From NCBI RefSeq assembly GCF_022427965.1, contig NZ_JAKTTI010000014.1, positions 1 through 64,000 on the forward strand: a stretch of DNA of 64,000 nt. The letters are read 5' to 3'. Made by a program: the position numbers and the translations under genes. Below the pieces are notes generated by a model that saw nothing but the letters and a program-made list of their open reading frames with translations, ran no database searches and was not told where the DNA came from. Shown piece by piece: positions 52,927 to 62,698 of the stretch. How positions within the stretch are numbered: position 1 is the first letter of the stretch; the number at the start of each line of letters is the position of its first letter. The DNA comes from Fredinandcohnia quinoae. Lineage in GTDB: Bacteria > Bacillota > Bacilli > Bacillales > Bacillaceae_L.

Positions 52927-53868
52927 ATGCAATATCCTTTATCCCCTGATGTAAAGCCGGAATTTTGTACGACAGGAACATTTATGAGATTACCAGCTAG
53001 CCGTGAAAATGCTAAACTCGCAATATTAGGGATGCCATTTGATACGGCCGCTTCTTTCCGTGTTGGAGCAAGATTCGCCCCACAAGCGATTCGCCAAGCA
53101 TCCATGACATTATTCCCCTACCATCCTATTAATAAGGTTTATCCATTTGATGATACAAATGCGATTGATATTGGGGATGTGTCAGTTATTCCACATAATA
53201 TTCATCGGAGCTATGAACGGATGGAAGCTGCAGTGTTAGATTTAATGAAGGGTGGCATTATTCCAATTGGACTTGGTGGTGATCATTCAATTACACTAGC
53301 AAATCTTCGTGCAGCTGCCAAGGTGTATGGGCCTGTTGCCTTAATTCATTTTGATTCCCATACAGACACTTGGGATACATATTATGAGGAAAAGTATTGG
53401 CATGGTTCTCCCTTTATTCGCGCATATGAGGAGGGCTTGTTACAGCCTGACAAAGTATTTCAAATCGGGATTCGAGGCACTTTGAATCATCCAGGTGATA
53501 TTGATTCAAGCCACAAGCTTGGCTATCAGGTGATAACCACCCAAGACCTTAAGAGACGTGGCTATTCCGATGTCATTCAAGAAATGAAGAAAACGATTAG
53601 AGATGCCCCTTGTTTCTTAAGCTTTGATATTGATTTCGTTGATCCTTCCTTTGCACCTGGTACGGGCACTCTCGAAGTTGGAGGATTTACAAGTTTTGAG
53701 ACACTGGAGATTATTCGAGCTTTGCCTAATTTTAATTTTATTGGATTTGATTTAGTTGAAGTACTGCCTCCTTATGACCCTACACAAATTACATCACTAC
53801 TAGCAGCAACCATTGTGCATGATTTTGCCAGTTTAGTAGCAATGAGGCTACGTCAAACAAGCGGCTAA
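52927..53868 (+). CDS. speB: Agmatinase / ureohydrolase
   Basis: 313 residues. Binuclear Mn2+ ligands: GGDHSIT, HFDSHTDTWD, SFDIDFVDPSFAPGTGT. GGAGG lies nine bases before the ATG at 52927 (TTG 52924 is possible). Splits agmatine into putrescine and urea; context (PatA next) favours agmatine over arginine or guanidinobutyrate, although the last cannot be excluded. Confidence 0.9.
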   Translation: MQYPLSPDVKPEFCTTGTFMRLPASRENAKLAILGMPFDTAASFRVGARFAPQAIRQASMTLFPYHPINKVYPFDDTNAIDIGDVSVIPHNIHRSYERMEAAVLDLMKGGIIPIGLGGDHSITLANLRAAAKVYGPVALIHFDSHTDTWDTYYEEKYWHGSPFIRAYEEGLLQPDKVFQIGIRGTLNHPGDIDSSHKLGYQVITTQDLKRRGYSDVIQEMKKTIRDAPCFLSFDIDFVDPSFAPGTGTLEVGGFTSFETLEIIRALPNFNFIGFDLVEVLPPYDPTQITSLLAATIVHDFASLVAMRLRQTSG

Positions 53869-54029
53869 GGTTCAATTCCTTAACGCTTTTTTTGTTTCAT
53901 ATTATTCAATCGTGAATAAGTTTTGCACCTGTGCATAACAATGGTGACTTCCGATACCATTGTGGATATGTTGGTAATTCTGTGTGCATGAAAAAGCGGT
54001 GGAGTACTATTCTCCACCGCTTATCCACA
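53869..54029. other. Intergenic region, agmatinase and patA convergent
   Basis: Contains a palindromic CACCTGTGCATAA motif at 53926-53938 (similar to one upstream of the ALDH promoter) and the patA terminator (53991-54022, AAGCGGTGGAG / CTCCACCGCTT). No gene seen. Confidence 0.55.
53991..54022. terminator. Terminator of patA
   Basis: 11-bp stem AAGCGGTGGAG / CTCCACCGCTT; minus strand continues TTTTTCATG. Confidence 0.9.
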
Positions 54030-55421
<1,392 letters not shown>

Positions 55422-55427
55422 TTATGT

Positions 55428-56900
55428 TTATTTTTTAAACCAACCACTTGGTTCGACTTGTAGATTTATATTGACTTGCTTCACTTCGGTAAATTCATCA
55501 AAGCCAAATGTACCTAGACCGCGACCGATCCCACTTTGCTTATACCCACCCCAGGGTGCCTCATTATAGGTTGGGTGATAGGTGTTAATCCACGTAATTC
55601 CTGCACGAATCTTTTTAATAACACGAAGAGCTTTTGCTCCATCCTGTGTAAACACCCCAGCTGCAAGCCCATAAGCGGTATTGTTCGCTAATTCAATTGC
55701 TTCTTTTTCATCCTTAAATTTTTGAACAACAAGAACAGGACCAAAAATCTCCTCTTGCACAATTCTCATTTCCGGTTTTGTATCAACAAAAATAGTGGGT
55801 TCCACAAAATATCCATTCCCAAGTCCATTGCTAGTAATTCTGTTACCTCCACATGCTAAAGTCGCACCTTCGTCTATTCCAATTTGAATATAGCTAAGTA
55901 CCTTTTCCAAGTGCTGTACACTTACGAGAGAACCCATCTCTGTATTTGGATCATCTCCAGCACCAACCCGAATTTTCTTCGCTCTTTCTACTAAACTCTC
56001 AATAAATTTATCGTGAATGCTTTCTTCCAGTAAAAGCCTCGAGCCCGCTGAACATACTTGACCTGCATTGGAGAAAATACCAAACAACGCATAATCAACT
56101 GCAGTCTCAAAATCAGCATCAGCAAAGACAATATTCGGAGACTTGCCGCCAAGCTCCAGGGAAATTTTTTTAATATTGCCAGCCGCCGCTTTCATAATGC
56201 TGCGACCAGTAGCAGTTCCACCTGTGAATGAGATTTTATCAACTTTTTGGCTTTCCGCAATTTCATTCCCAACCGTTGCACCAGACCCCATTACCATATT
56301 GGCAACACCCGCTGGAATTCCAACCTCCTGGATAATTTCAAATAATTTAATAGATGTAACCGGTGTTACTTCTGATGGTTTAAAAACAATTGTATTCCCT
56401 GCTGCAAGTGCAGGGGCAATTTTCCATACTCCCATAAGGAGCGGATAATTCCATGGAACAATTAACCCACAAACACCAACCGGTTCGCGGATGACCATCG
56501 CCTGCATCGGATCTCCTACATGGTAGGTTTGGCCATCGGGTTTTGTGACGAGTCCAGCATAATATCGAAAACATGCTGCTGCATCGGCAACGTCATATTC
56601 CGTTTCCCTTAAAGGCTTTCCGTTATCCTCTGTCTCAAGTTTACTTAATTCCTCTGCACGTTCCTCAAGCTTATCGGCAATTTTAAAAAGATACGACGCC
56701 CGTTCGGCTGCTGGAATATCTGACCAAATTCCTGAATCGAATGCATGACGTGCTACATCAATTGCAATTCTTGCATCCTCAATATCTCCCTCAGCTGCTT
56801 CAGCAATTATTTTCCCGTTAGCAGGATTTACAATTGAACGGGTTTTTCCACTTTGCGCTTCGACCCATTCACCATTAATGAACATGTTTAATTTCTGCAA
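55428..56900 (-). CDS. Aminoaldehyde (4-aminobutyraldehyde/betaine-type) dehydrogenase
   Basis: 490 residues from TTG 56900, seven bases after GGGGAGG; the longer frame would start inside the sigma-54 promoter, which excludes it. ALDH motifs VPWNYPLLMG, SFTGGTATGR, LELGGKSPN (Glu), GQVCSAGSR (Cys). Probably oxidises 4-aminobutyraldehyde to GABA; betaine-aldehyde dehydrogenases look alike, so the assignment rests on the patA neighbour. Confidence 0.88.
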   Translation of the reverse strand: MQKLNMFINGEWVEAQSGKTRSIVNPANGKIIAEAAEGDIEDARIAIDVARHAFDSGIWSDIPAAERASYLFKIADKLEERAEELSKLETEDNGKPLRETEYDVADAAACFRYYAGLVTKPDGQTYHVGDPMQAMVIREPVGVCGLIVPWNYPLLMGVWKIAPALAAGNTIVFKPSEVTPVTSIKLFEIIQEVGIPAGVANMVMGSGATVGNEIAESQKVDKISFTGGTATGRSIMKAAAGNIKKISLELGGKSPNIVFADADFETAVDYALFGIFSNAGQVCSAGSRLLLEESIHDKFIESLVERAKKIRVGAGDDPNTEMGSLVSVQHLEKVLSYIQIGIDEGATLACGGNRITSNGLGNGYFVEPTIFVDTKPEMRIVQEEIFGPVLVVQKFKDEKEAIELANNTAYGLAAGVFTQDGAKALRVIKKIRAGITWINTYHPTYNEAPWGGYKQSGIGRGLGTFGFDEFTEVKQVNINLQVEPSGWFKK

Positions 56901-56939
56901 TTTTAATCCTCCCCTTTTGGTATTCTCATCATTTACATA

Positions 56940-56957
56940 CTGCAAATTCTGTGCCAA
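56940..56957 (-). promoter_or_regulatory. Sigma-54 promoter of the aldehyde dehydrogenase-patA operon
   Basis: TTGGCACAGAATTTGCAG, GG-N10-GC. Upstream, TTCACATGTGCATAA (57027-57041) and its inverted relative (57005-57019) may be an activator site. Confidence 0.9.
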
Positions 56958-57064
56958 GATATTTTCAGGGCCTCATATGGGGATTGAATGTGAATATCGT
57001 ATAGTAATGCATAGGTGAATACATTATTCACATGTGCATAATTTTTAAAATTACCTAAAGAAAA

Positions 57065-57103
57065 CAAAAACCCTCCCCTTGACTTTTGCCAAGAACAGGG
57101 TTT
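57065..57103 (-). terminator. Terminator of the potD-like gene
   Basis: Outer stem AAACCCT / AGGGTTT with inner CTTG/CAAG pairs, followed on the minus strand by TTGTTTTC. Confidence 0.75.
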
Positions 57104-57111
57104 GTAATCTA

Positions 57112-58170
57112 TTAATTATTTTTTACTTCCGACCAGATTCGGTCATAAATTTGGGTAGCTTCCCCGACATCTATATTATATTCCCCTTTTTCTAATACCT
57201 CTGATGGTACTTCTAGTGACTTTCGAATATCCTCCGGCAAAAGCTTCACTGCTTCAACATTCGGATTTCCATACGGATAGTCCATCGATATCTCTTTACT
57301 AATCTCTGGTCTTAAAATAAAATCAATGAATTTCTCTGCATTTTCCTTATGTGGTGCGTCCTTCGGTATGACAAAATTATCTTGCCATAAATTCAATCCT
57401 TCACTTGGGAAGACTGTTTTAATCGCTGCGTTTTCTTGTGCTGCAAGGGTAGCTTCTGCTCCCCAAACAATTCCTGCTTTCACCTCACCACTTACGAGAA
57501 GTGTTTTTGGACTGTCACTATCAAATGCTTTAATATTTGGCTTAAGCTCTAATAATTTCTGTTTCGCTTCTTCTAGCTCTTTTTCATCTGTTGAATTTTG
57601 AGAGTAACCAAGCATAGCCAACATCGTTCCTACAATACTTCTTACATCATCTAATACAACTAAATTATTTTTAAACTCGGGGTCGAACAAATCTGCATAA
57701 CTCGTAACCTCTTTCTCAACAAGATCTTCATTAACTGCAATTACAGCCTTCCCCCACATATATGGAACCGAGTATTCATCATTCGGGTCAGCGCTTGTAC
57801 CTAAGAAATCCTCCCCAATATTTTTGATGTTTGGTATATTCTCTTTATTTATTTTCGCTAGCATCTCTTGTTTAATCATAATTTCAATAAAATAAGTCGA
57901 AGCTACCGTAATATCATAACCTGCATTTCCGGCAGATAATTTCGCAAGCATTTCTTCATTCGATGAATAGGTGTCATAATTAACTTTTATCCCTGTTTCT
58001 TCTTCGAACTGATCGATCACACTTTGAGGTAAGTACTCAGACCAGTTAAAGACATTAAGAACTTTTTCATCTGATTTTCCACCTGTTTCCTTATCACCAC
58101 AACCTGTTAGCACTAAAGCAAACAATAAAAAGAATGCAAGAAAACCCATTCCTACTCTTTTTTTCGTCAT
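57112..58170 (-). CDS. potD: Polyamine (spermidine/putrescine)-binding lipoprotein
   Basis: 352 residues. Lipoprotein signal peptide with LTGC lipobox (Cys about residue 24), then a PotD/F-type binding fold (VFNWSEYLPQSVIDQFEEET, VPYMWGKAVIAVN, WQDNFVIPKDA). Captures polyamines for an ABC importer. No potABC genes lie in this window, so partners must be elsewhere or beyond the edge. Own sigma-54 promoter. Confidence 0.9.
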   Translation of the reverse strand: MTKKRVGMGFLAFFLLFALVLTGCGDKETGGKSDEKVLNVFNWSEYLPQSVIDQFEEETGIKVNYDTYSSNEEMLAKLSAGNAGYDITVASTYFIEIMIKQEMLAKINKENIPNIKNIGEDFLGTSADPNDEYSVPYMWGKAVIAVNEDLVEKEVTSYADLFDPEFKNNLVVLDDVRSIVGTMLAMLGYSQNSTDEKELEEAKQKLLELKPNIKAFDSDSPKTLLVSGEVKAGIVWGAEATLAAQENAAIKTVFPSEGLNLWQDNFVIPKDAPHKENAEKFIDFILRPEISKEISMDYPYGNPNVEAVKLLPEDIRKSLEVPSEVLEKGEYNIDVGEATQIYDRIWSEVKNN

Positions 58171-58214
58171 TTAGCAACCCCCTTTTTTAGTATACAAGCT
58201 TTCGCTGTTTTATT

Positions 58215-58232
58215 CTGCAATATTTATGCCAA
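58215..58232 (-). promoter_or_regulatory. Sigma-54 promoter of the potD-like gene
   Basis: TTGGCATAAATATTGCAG, GG-N10-GC; identical to the gabT promoter except the last base. Confidence 0.9.
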
Positions 58233-58235
58233 TTT

Positions 58236-59801
58236 TTAATCAGCTACCGCTTTCTTTTTCACTGGCTGTGTATCCTTTGTAATGATTTGATAGTAATCTG
58301 TACGACGGTCTTTAAGAGGGGTTTCTGTACCAACATTTCGATTTCTTCGTAATAGCTCTAAATCAACTTCACCGACAACAATTGTTTCGATATTAGGGTT
58401 ACATTCCCCAACAATACCATTACTTGAAAATGTAAAATCAGACGGTGAAAAAATTCCTGATTGTGCATATTGGACATCCATATGTGGAACATGTGTTAAA
58501 TTTCCTATCGTTCCCGCTATAATTGTATAGACTTGGTTTTCAACAGCCCTTGCTTGTGAGCAATACCTTACCCTCAAATAGCCTTGTTGATCTTCAGAGC
58601 TGAACGGTGTAAAAATCAGTTGTGCACCTTTATCTACTGCAATTCTTGCAAGTTCAGGAAACTGAATATCATAGCTAATTAAAATTGAAATTTTTCCGCA
58701 ATCCGTATCAAATACATGCACACCATGTCCTGGTTGAACACCCCACCAACGTCTTTCATCTGGTGTAATATGGAGCTTATATTGCTTGTCAATCGTTCCG
58801 TCACGCCTGAAAAGATAAGCAACGTTATAAATACAGTTCCCTTCTTCAACGAAATGTGAACCACCGACAATGTTAATATTGTATTTAACAGCAAGTGTTG
58901 TAAATAGATTAATATACTCTTCTGTATACTCTGCAATTTTTTTGACTTGTTTACTTGGTACTTGTTCATTAAGGAAGGATACGAGCTGCATTGTAAAGGT
59001 TTCTGGAAATACAGCAAAATCAGATCTAAAATTGGAGCTTGCATCTATGAAGTATTCACATTGAGTGGCAAAGTCATCAAATGACTGAATTTTTTTCAGC
59101 ATATATTGAATAACTGATATTCGCACTGGGAGTGCTCGGCTATAGATTCGCCTTGACTTTGGAAGATAATCTGGATTATTCCATTCCATCAAGGTTGCAT
59201 AACTTAGTGAGTCTTTATCTGTTAAATAATTTGAATTAACACGTTTTAATACGAATCCATTCATCATTTGAAATGTTAAAGCAGGGTCATATAGATTTTG
59301 CTGGATAACCTGTTCAACATATTCTCTGGCAGTCATTTGTTCAGCATATTTATGATAGTTTGATATTCTTCCACCAATTATTATGCTTTCTAAATTTTTC
59401 GCCTGGGCGAGCTTGCGACGTGCCTCATATAAGCGGCGCCCAATTTTCATCCGTCTATAGTCAGGATGTACCATTACATCAATTCCATATAGGTTTTTAC
59501 CTTCTGGATCATGGTTTCGAATATAGGAATTATCAGTTATTTCATCAAAGGTATGCTTGTCATCATATTCGTCAAAATCAACAATTAGACTTGAGCATGA
59601 ACCAATGATTTTCCCATCATACTCTACACAAAACTGCCCTTCTGGAAAAATGGATAAATGGCTTTCTAATTGGTCCCTTTCCCATGGTTCCATATTTGGA
59701 AAGCATATTTTAGATAGATTGATAATTTCATTAATATCCTCATGCTTAATATTTCTTAAATTAATTTTTTTCTCGAACTTGGATAGATCGATGGTTGACA
59801 C
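58236..59801 (-). CDS. GNAT acetyltransferase-nitrilase fusion (YhcX-like)
   Basis: 521 residues, GTG start. N-terminal GNAT domain (about 15-175; GIDVMVHPDYRRMKIGRRLY) and C-terminal carbon-nitrogen hydrolase (about 225-500). Catalytic Glu (FAVFPETF) and Lys (YKLHITPDE) are present, but the position of the nucleophile Cys reads ISYDIQFPEL: a Ser (codon 58674-58676). Known YhcX-type proteins have ICYD there, from memory. Amide hydrolysis may be lost or altered. Lies between potD and the second SSADH, suggesting N-acetylated or amide polyamine metabolism. Confidence 0.85.
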   Translation of the reverse strand: MSTIDLSKFEKKINLRNIKHEDINEIINLSKICFPNMEPWERDQLESHLSIFPEGQFCVEYDGKIIGSCSSLIVDFDEYDDKHTFDEITDNSYIRNHDPEGKNLYGIDVMVHPDYRRMKIGRRLYEARRKLAQAKNLESIIIGGRISNYHKYAEQMTAREYVEQVIQQNLYDPALTFQMMNGFVLKRVNSNYLTDKDSLSYATLMEWNNPDYLPKSRRIYSRALPVRISVIQYMLKKIQSFDDFATQCEYFIDASSNFRSDFAVFPETFTMQLVSFLNEQVPSKQVKKIAEYTEEYINLFTTLAVKYNINIVGGSHFVEEGNCIYNVAYLFRRDGTIDKQYKLHITPDERRWWGVQPGHGVHVFDTDCGKISILISYDIQFPELARIAVDKGAQLIFTPFSSEDQQGYLRVRYCSQARAVENQVYTIIAGTIGNLTHVPHMDVQYAQSGIFSPSDFTFSSNGIVGECNPNIETIVVGEVDLELLRRNRNVGTETPLKDRRTDYYQIITKDTQPVKKKAVAD

Positions 59802-59825
59802 AAATATCGCCCTTTCTTATAGGAT

Positions 59826-59967
59826 GTTCAAAAAGTCCGGGAAAAATAGCAGTCGAATCTCTTCGTTGGCTCGCTCTTCCGCTGCTCATGTATTAATTGC
59901 ATACACTCCGCTGCTCATAGCTTCGCCGCCTCGACCTTCTCGGCTCTTTTTGTCCTCCTTTTTGAAC
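59826..59967 (-). repeat. 142-bp interspersed element
   Basis: Bounded by the perfect 10-bp inverted repeat GTTCAAAAAG / CTTTTTGAAC. Inside, ATGAGCAGCGGA occurs twice around GTATGCAATTAATACATGAG. Shares motif order with the element at 25417-25578. No coding potential. Confidence 0.65.
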
Positions 59968-59989
59968 TTTTATTTATAAGGTTTTAGTC

Positions 59990-61414
59990 TTAAATTTGAA
60001 TTGATACAAATTTTTCTTCTAAATATTCTTCTAAGCCGTATTTCCCTCCTTCGCGGCCGATTCCACTTTCCTTGACACCACCAAATGGGGCTTGTGCGAC
60101 GATTGGTGTTGGGTCATTAATGCCTATGATTCCATAGTCAAGTTCTCTCATGATGCGGAAGGCTCGACTTAAATCCTTTGTATATAAATAAGAAGCTAAT
60201 CCATATTGCTTATGATTAACCTTTGTAAGCACCTCCTCTTCTGTTGAAAAAGGGATAATTGGAGCTACCGGTCCAAAAGTTTCTTCCGTGATAATTTTCA
60301 TATTTTCATTGGCTCCATGGATAACAGTCGGCTCATAAAAACTACCTGGTAAATCAGGCAATGTCATTCGTTTCCCGCCACATAGTAATTTCCCATTAAG
60401 CTCTAATGCATCTTGTACATGTTCCTCTACTTTTTCGAGTGCTTTCTCATCAATCATTGGACCAACGTCTATACCAGCTTCTAAACCATTACCGATTTTG
60501 AGATTTTTAACCCTTTCAGCAAGTCTCTTTCCACATTCCTCTGACACCTTTTCAGAGACATAGATTCGGTTTGTGCTAATACAGGTTTGACCACAATTTT
60601 TAAACTTCGTAAGCATTATCCCTTCCACTGCCTTGTCTAAATCTGCATCTTCAAAAATGATAAAAGGAGCATGACCCCCTAATTCCATTGAAACCTTTTT
60701 CATCGTTTGTGCAGAATCACGAATTAATTTTTTTCCAACTTCGGTTGAGCCTGTGAAGGTTATCTTTTTAACCTCCGGGTTGCTTGTCATTTCATTCGCT
60801 ATCTCAGATGCAGATCCGATGATTAAGTTAGCAACCCCTTTTGGGAGCTCCGCTTCATGGAAGCATTCAAATACTTTAATTGCTGTAATTGGTGTTGCCG
60901 ATGCTGGTTTTAAAATAACAGTACAGCCTGCGGCAAGCGCTGGTGCAAGCTTTCTTGTAATCATTGCAATCGGAAAATTCCAAGGTGTAATTGCCGCCGT
61001 TACCCCGACTGGCTCTTTTAATACCATTAAGTGCTTATCTGGATGGGATGGCGTAAGTGTGTCCCCATACACTCGCTTCGCCTCCTCCGCATACCAATCG
61101 ACATAATCGATAGCGATTCCGATTTCACGAATTGCTTCAGGTAGTGGCTTACCCATCTCAGATGTCATTACTATCGCGATTTCATTTGTACGCTCTCGTA
61201 ATAATGCGGCAATTTTTTCAAGATATTTTCCACGTTCTTTTCCCGTTCTTTTTTTCCAACTTGAAAATGCATCTGTTGCAGCTTGAATTGCTTCTCTTGT
61301 CTCCTCCGCACCACCATATGCTACTTCTTGGATTAACTCATTTGTTGCTGGATTTTTTACTTGAAGCATCTTCCCAGAAGTCGATGGTCTCCATTCACCA
61401 TTCATGTATAGCAT
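59990..61414 (-). CDS. Second succinate-semialdehyde dehydrogenase
   Basis: 474 residues. PWNFPIAMITRK, FTGSTEVG, ELGGHAP (Glu), GQTCISTNR (Cys). Paralogous to gabD at 46939 and of the same type. May serve the potD/OrdL part of the cluster or a related semialdehyde. RBS GGAGTG before the ATG. Confidence 0.9.
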   Translation of the reverse strand: MLYMNGEWRPSTSGKMLQVKNPATNELIQEVAYGGAEETREAIQAATDAFSSWKKRTGKERGKYLEKIAALLRERTNEIAIVMTSEMGKPLPEAIREIGIAIDYVDWYAEEAKRVYGDTLTPSHPDKHLMVLKEPVGVTAAITPWNFPIAMITRKLAPALAAGCTVILKPASATPITAIKVFECFHEAELPKGVANLIIGSASEIANEMTSNPEVKKITFTGSTEVGKKLIRDSAQTMKKVSMELGGHAPFIIFEDADLDKAVEGIMLTKFKNCGQTCISTNRIYVSEKVSEECGKRLAERVKNLKIGNGLEAGIDVGPMIDEKALEKVEEHVQDALELNGKLLCGGKRMTLPDLPGSFYEPTVIHGANENMKIITEETFGPVAPIIPFSTEEEVLTKVNHKQYGLASYLYTKDLSRAFRIMRELDYGIIGINDPTPIVAQAPFGGVKESGIGREGGKYGLEEYLEEKFVSIQI

Positions 61415-61476
61415 GTCATCACTCCTTTTAATCCCTCATTAACTGACAGTATAACCCCATTGATTGAGGTTTCTCT

Positions 61477-62553
61477 TTATACTGCAAGATAATTATCCAC
61501 AGTTGGTTTACCAACACATAGCAGCATTTCTTGCTTTGATAGATTCATAATAATTGAAAAAACGGTCTCCATTTGACGATGCTCCGGTGCCCCTATATTG
61601 ACATGGGAATTGATTGAATTTGGATAATTGAACCGATCTGAAAGCCATGCTTTAAAACATTGTTCATCTATCATTTCTTTTGCCCGAACCTTTGAATAGA
61701 TAAGCTGCTCCGCTCGACTTTTTCGAATCATTGAATCCTCAAATATAAATTCATTCATATCTGTAAGGTGCTTCTTCAATGCTGCTGAGCAGATATGATT
61801 CGTATGAACAACCATACCTTCAGGATTAGCCGAAAAATCAATTCCAAAAGGTGAAACCTCAATATTAGCCGCCATTGCTTGCCCTTCTCCTTCATGACTA
61901 GCTACCAGAAAATTGGCTGCAGAAGCCATCTGGCCATGATTGATTTTTGCAACTGCTTCGTGGAGTGTATACGAATTTAGAACACTTCTCAGGCCTAAAT
62001 GGATGGGGATTTGATTTGATTTTCGATTCGTTAAAAGGGCATTCAAACAAACACCAATTCCAGCAGAGTTAAAGCCTATTTTTCCGATAATCCCGCCTTC
62101 AGTAATCATTTTGATTGAGGGTTTATTTTCTTGTTCAATTTCAAGTAAAAGTAAGCTCTTTGTTTGTGCAATTTTCCAATCCCAATTTTGGCCGATAATC
62201 GTATCCATAGAGGTGGGGGGAGTTACCGCGATTGCTGTACAGCCATCTGAAAATATATTTCTACCTGTTAGAGCAATTTCACTTCTCGTATTAAGAACTA
62301 AAATATCTTCAAAATCAACAGCTGCTCCATTCGCAACCCCTTCCATTTCTTCAATAAAGTCAGGGTTATAAGATTCAATTGCCGGAAGATGTTCTAATGC
62401 AATTTCCCTTGCATCCTTCCAGTTTATTTGACTATACCCATAGAAAAGAGATTCATAGGTTTCAAGACTTTGAATAACCTCTTCCTTTCCTTGGCTGCCG
62501 TGCATTTCACCGATCTGTCTTGGTGATCCAGTTAGTTGAAGTTTTTTTATCAT
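61477..62553 (-). CDS. C45-family acyltransferase/peptidase (Ntn hydrolase)
   Basis: 358 residues from ATG 62553 (GGG site, nine bases); ATG 62559 possible. Related to acyl-CoA:6-aminopenicillanate acyltransferase. DGCTAIAV carries the autoprocessing Cys that becomes the N-terminal nucleophile; later GQNWDWK and NLSKQEMLLCVG are typical. In this context it may cleave an N-acyl or gamma-glutamyl polyamine; substrate unproven. Confidence 0.85.
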   Translation of the reverse strand: MIKKLQLTGSPRQIGEMHGSQGKEEVIQSLETYESLFYGYSQINWKDAREIALEHLPAIESYNPDFIEEMEGVANGAAVDFEDILVLNTRSEIALTGRNIFSDGCTAIAVTPPTSMDTIIGQNWDWKIAQTKSLLLLEIEQENKPSIKMITEGGIIGKIGFNSAGIGVCLNALLTNRKSNQIPIHLGLRSVLNSYTLHEAVAKINHGQMASAANFLVASHEGEGQAMAANIEVSPFGIDFSANPEGMVVHTNHICSAALKKHLTDMNEFIFEDSMIRKSRAEQLIYSKVRAKEMIDEQCFKAWLSDRFNYPNSINSHVNIGAPEHRQMETVFSIIMNLSKQEMLLCVGKPTVDNYLAV

Positions 62554-62585
62554 GCTCATAATCCCTTTCTGTTATCTTTATATGT

Positions 62586-62653
62586 CTTCCGAATTTACTT
62601 GAACAAGCCTTTATGAGGCACGAATAACCAGCGCAGTGAGAGTAAATCGGAAG
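62586..62653. repeat. Palindromic element with conserved core (copy 2)
   Basis: Arms CTTCCGAATTTACT / AGTAAATCGGAAG enclose a core at 62607-62633 matching the core at 8831-8857 in 23 of 27 positions. Confidence 0.7.
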
Positions 62654-62698
62654 GCATTTTACATTTAGAGTTTGGAGCGAAATTTTACGAATATTACT

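Noticed and set aside
61480-61500. Possible sixth sigma-54 promoter near the second SSADH
   Set aside because: GG and GC are eleven bases apart instead of ten and the flanking bases fit poorly.
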